In this document: in pieces, positions 5,810 to 6,547 of the stretch
Numbering within the stretch: position 1 is the first letter of the stretch
Layout: each line of letters begins with the position of its first letter
DNA from: an uncultured beta proteobacterium
GTDB lineage: Bacteria; Pseudomonadota; Gammaproteobacteria; Burkholderiales; SG8-39
Direction: 5' to 3'
Assembly (NCBI GenBank): GCA_903868285.1
Contig: CAIPUP010000258.1
Coordinates: 1 to 6,547 of the forward strand
DNA length: 6,547 nt
The notes under the pieces: generated by a model
Told to the model about the DNA's origin: nothing
The model's database searches: none
Seen by the model: the letters and a program-made list of their open reading frames with translations, nothing else
Made by a program: the position numbers and the translations under genes

Positions 5810-6547
5810 TTACTGCGACTGCTGCTCGAGCTGAATCGCGCGCTCGAGCATCTGAATGGCCTGCACGCCACCGGCATCACCACCGACATCGATACGCGGC
5901 CGTTGCGGCGCCTGATCGGTGCGCAGCTGCTGCGCCTCAAACACCGCCCAGTCCTGTCGGAAGGCGATCTCGATCTGCCCAAAAATACTGTCGGTCAACG
6001 CCTGGTCCGTGGGTCGCACATCCTGACCCTGGGCCCAGAAGTAATGCGTGCTGCGCTCGGTCTCAGGGGTCATGAAGTTGAGATTGAACATGCCCAAGCC
6101 GTTCATCTGCGCACCGTGTGGTGCGCCGTGCGGCGCGACATGGTCACGGGCATTGCGTCCATGTGGTGCGGCACCGGTCCACAGCCGCACTACTGCCGGC
6201 GTGGTGTAGCGAATCAGTTGCCAGCGATCAACCTTGCCGGTGAAGCCGGCGGCCTTGACATAGCTGGGCGGTGGCTCTGAATTGGGCATCCAGCGATTGA
6301 CCTGCACCTCGTTCTCGCCACGCACCGTCTTGACGTCAGCGCTATCAATCAGCGCATAGTTGCCGATGGTGCTGGCATGCACGAAGGTCAGATGCGTCAG
6401 GTCCAGCAGGTTCTCAATCACAAACTTGTAGCTGCCCTTGACCGGATAGAGCGTACCGCGCCAGCCCCAGGCCGGGTCGTCGAGAAAGCCCAGTTCGGGG
6501 ATTTGCGCTGCATCGGCACGCGCGGCATCGCCCATCCAGATCCACAG
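5810..6547 (-). CDS. VanA-like Rieske aromatic oxygenase, catalytic part (N-terminus missing)
   Basis: This is the C-terminal 245 residues of a Rieske non-heme iron oxygenase. The reading frame stays open to the right edge, reading LWIWMGD there. The Rieske cluster domain (roughly 100 residues, judged from usual family length) is outside the window. Counting from the internal Met codon at 6535, NLLDLTHLTFVH (42-53) carries bridging D45 and iron ligands H48 and H53. D195 in FRQDWAVFEAQQ (192-203) is the likely third ligand. FMTPETERSTHYFW (154-167) is typical of vanillate O-demethylase-type oxygenases. Such enzymes demethylate methoxybenzoates or hydroxylate aromatic acids, taking electrons from a separate reductase not seen here. 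A plausible role is making 3-hydroxybenzoate or salicylate from a methoxybenzoate; this is inference. Residues 122-142 contain three APHG repeats where related enzymes have a short loop. The promoter should lie right of the window. Confidence 0.88.
   Translation of the reverse strand: MWIWMGDAARADAAQIPELGFLDDPAWGWRGTLYPVKGSYKFVIENLLDLTHLTFVHASTIGNYALIDSADVKTVRGENEVQVNRWMPNSEPPPSYVKAAGFTGKVDRWQLIRYTTPAVVRLWTGAAPHGRNARDHVAPHGAPHGAQMNGLGMFNLNFMTPETERSTHYFWAQGQDVRPTDQALTDSIFGQIEIAFRQDWAVFEAQQLRTDQAPQRPRIDVGGDAGGVQAIQMLERAIQLEQQSQ

Larger units (their letters stand above)
418..6547 (-). other. Putative five-gene aromatic-acid catabolic operon
   Basis: Five minus-strand genes follow each other with gaps of 30, 38, 42 and 56 bases: Rieske oxygenase, two-domain hydroxylase/reductase, DUF1185, quinone oxidoreductase and 3-hydroxybenzoate 6-hydroxylase. 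Four are oxidoreductases that fit aromatic-acid use. I found no convincing terminator or promoter in the gaps. The tail meets the convergent ligase gene. The operon status is inferred from spacing and direction; the first gene of the operon may lie further right. Confidence 0.75.

Overview
The window is a GC-rich stretch of bacterial chromosome (or large plasmid) devoted to breakdown of aromatic acids. Gene content and codon use suggest a betaproteobacterium (Burkholderiales or Rhodocyclales type). That placement is an inference from style, not from a marker gene. There are no rRNAs, tRNAs, transposases, CRISPR arrays or phage genes.

Layout. Bases 1-304 (+) hold the last ~100 residues of an AMP-forming aryl-CoA ligase of the benzoate / 2-aminobenzoate-CoA ligase type. 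A 113-base convergent gap follows, with a strong hairpin over the ligase stop and six 11-bp tandem repeats. Everything from 418 to the right edge is on the minus strand. In transcription order it encodes: (1) a VanA-like Rieske oxygenase whose N-terminus lies outside the window; (2) a 785-residue fusion of an FAD aromatic hydroxylase with an old-yellow-enzyme reductase, of the 2-aminobenzoyl-CoA monooxygenase/reductase (or 'salicylyl-CoA 5-hydroxylase/oxidoreductase') class; (3) an AA_synth/DUF1185 protein of unknown function; (4) a PIG3-type NAD(P)H:quinone oxidoreductase; (5) a 3-hydroxybenzoate 6-hydroxylase. Gaps of 30, 38, 42 and 56 bases and the shared direction point to one operon, with its promoter beyond the right edge.

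How the genes may work together. The ligase would activate an ortho-substituted benzoate (anthranilate or salicylate) to its CoA thioester, and the fusion protein would hydroxylate the ring at C5 and possibly reduce it. The 3-hydroxybenzoate 6-hydroxylase makes gentisate from a free acid. The Rieske enzyme may feed in methoxy- or otherwise substituted benzoates. The cluster therefore mixes a CoA-thioester route with a free-acid gentisate route. Ring-cleavage genes (gentisate dioxygenase or beta-oxidation enzymes), the Rieske reductase and a regulator are not visible here. The least understood member is the DUF1185 gene, which sits between the fusion enzyme and the quinone oxidoreductase.
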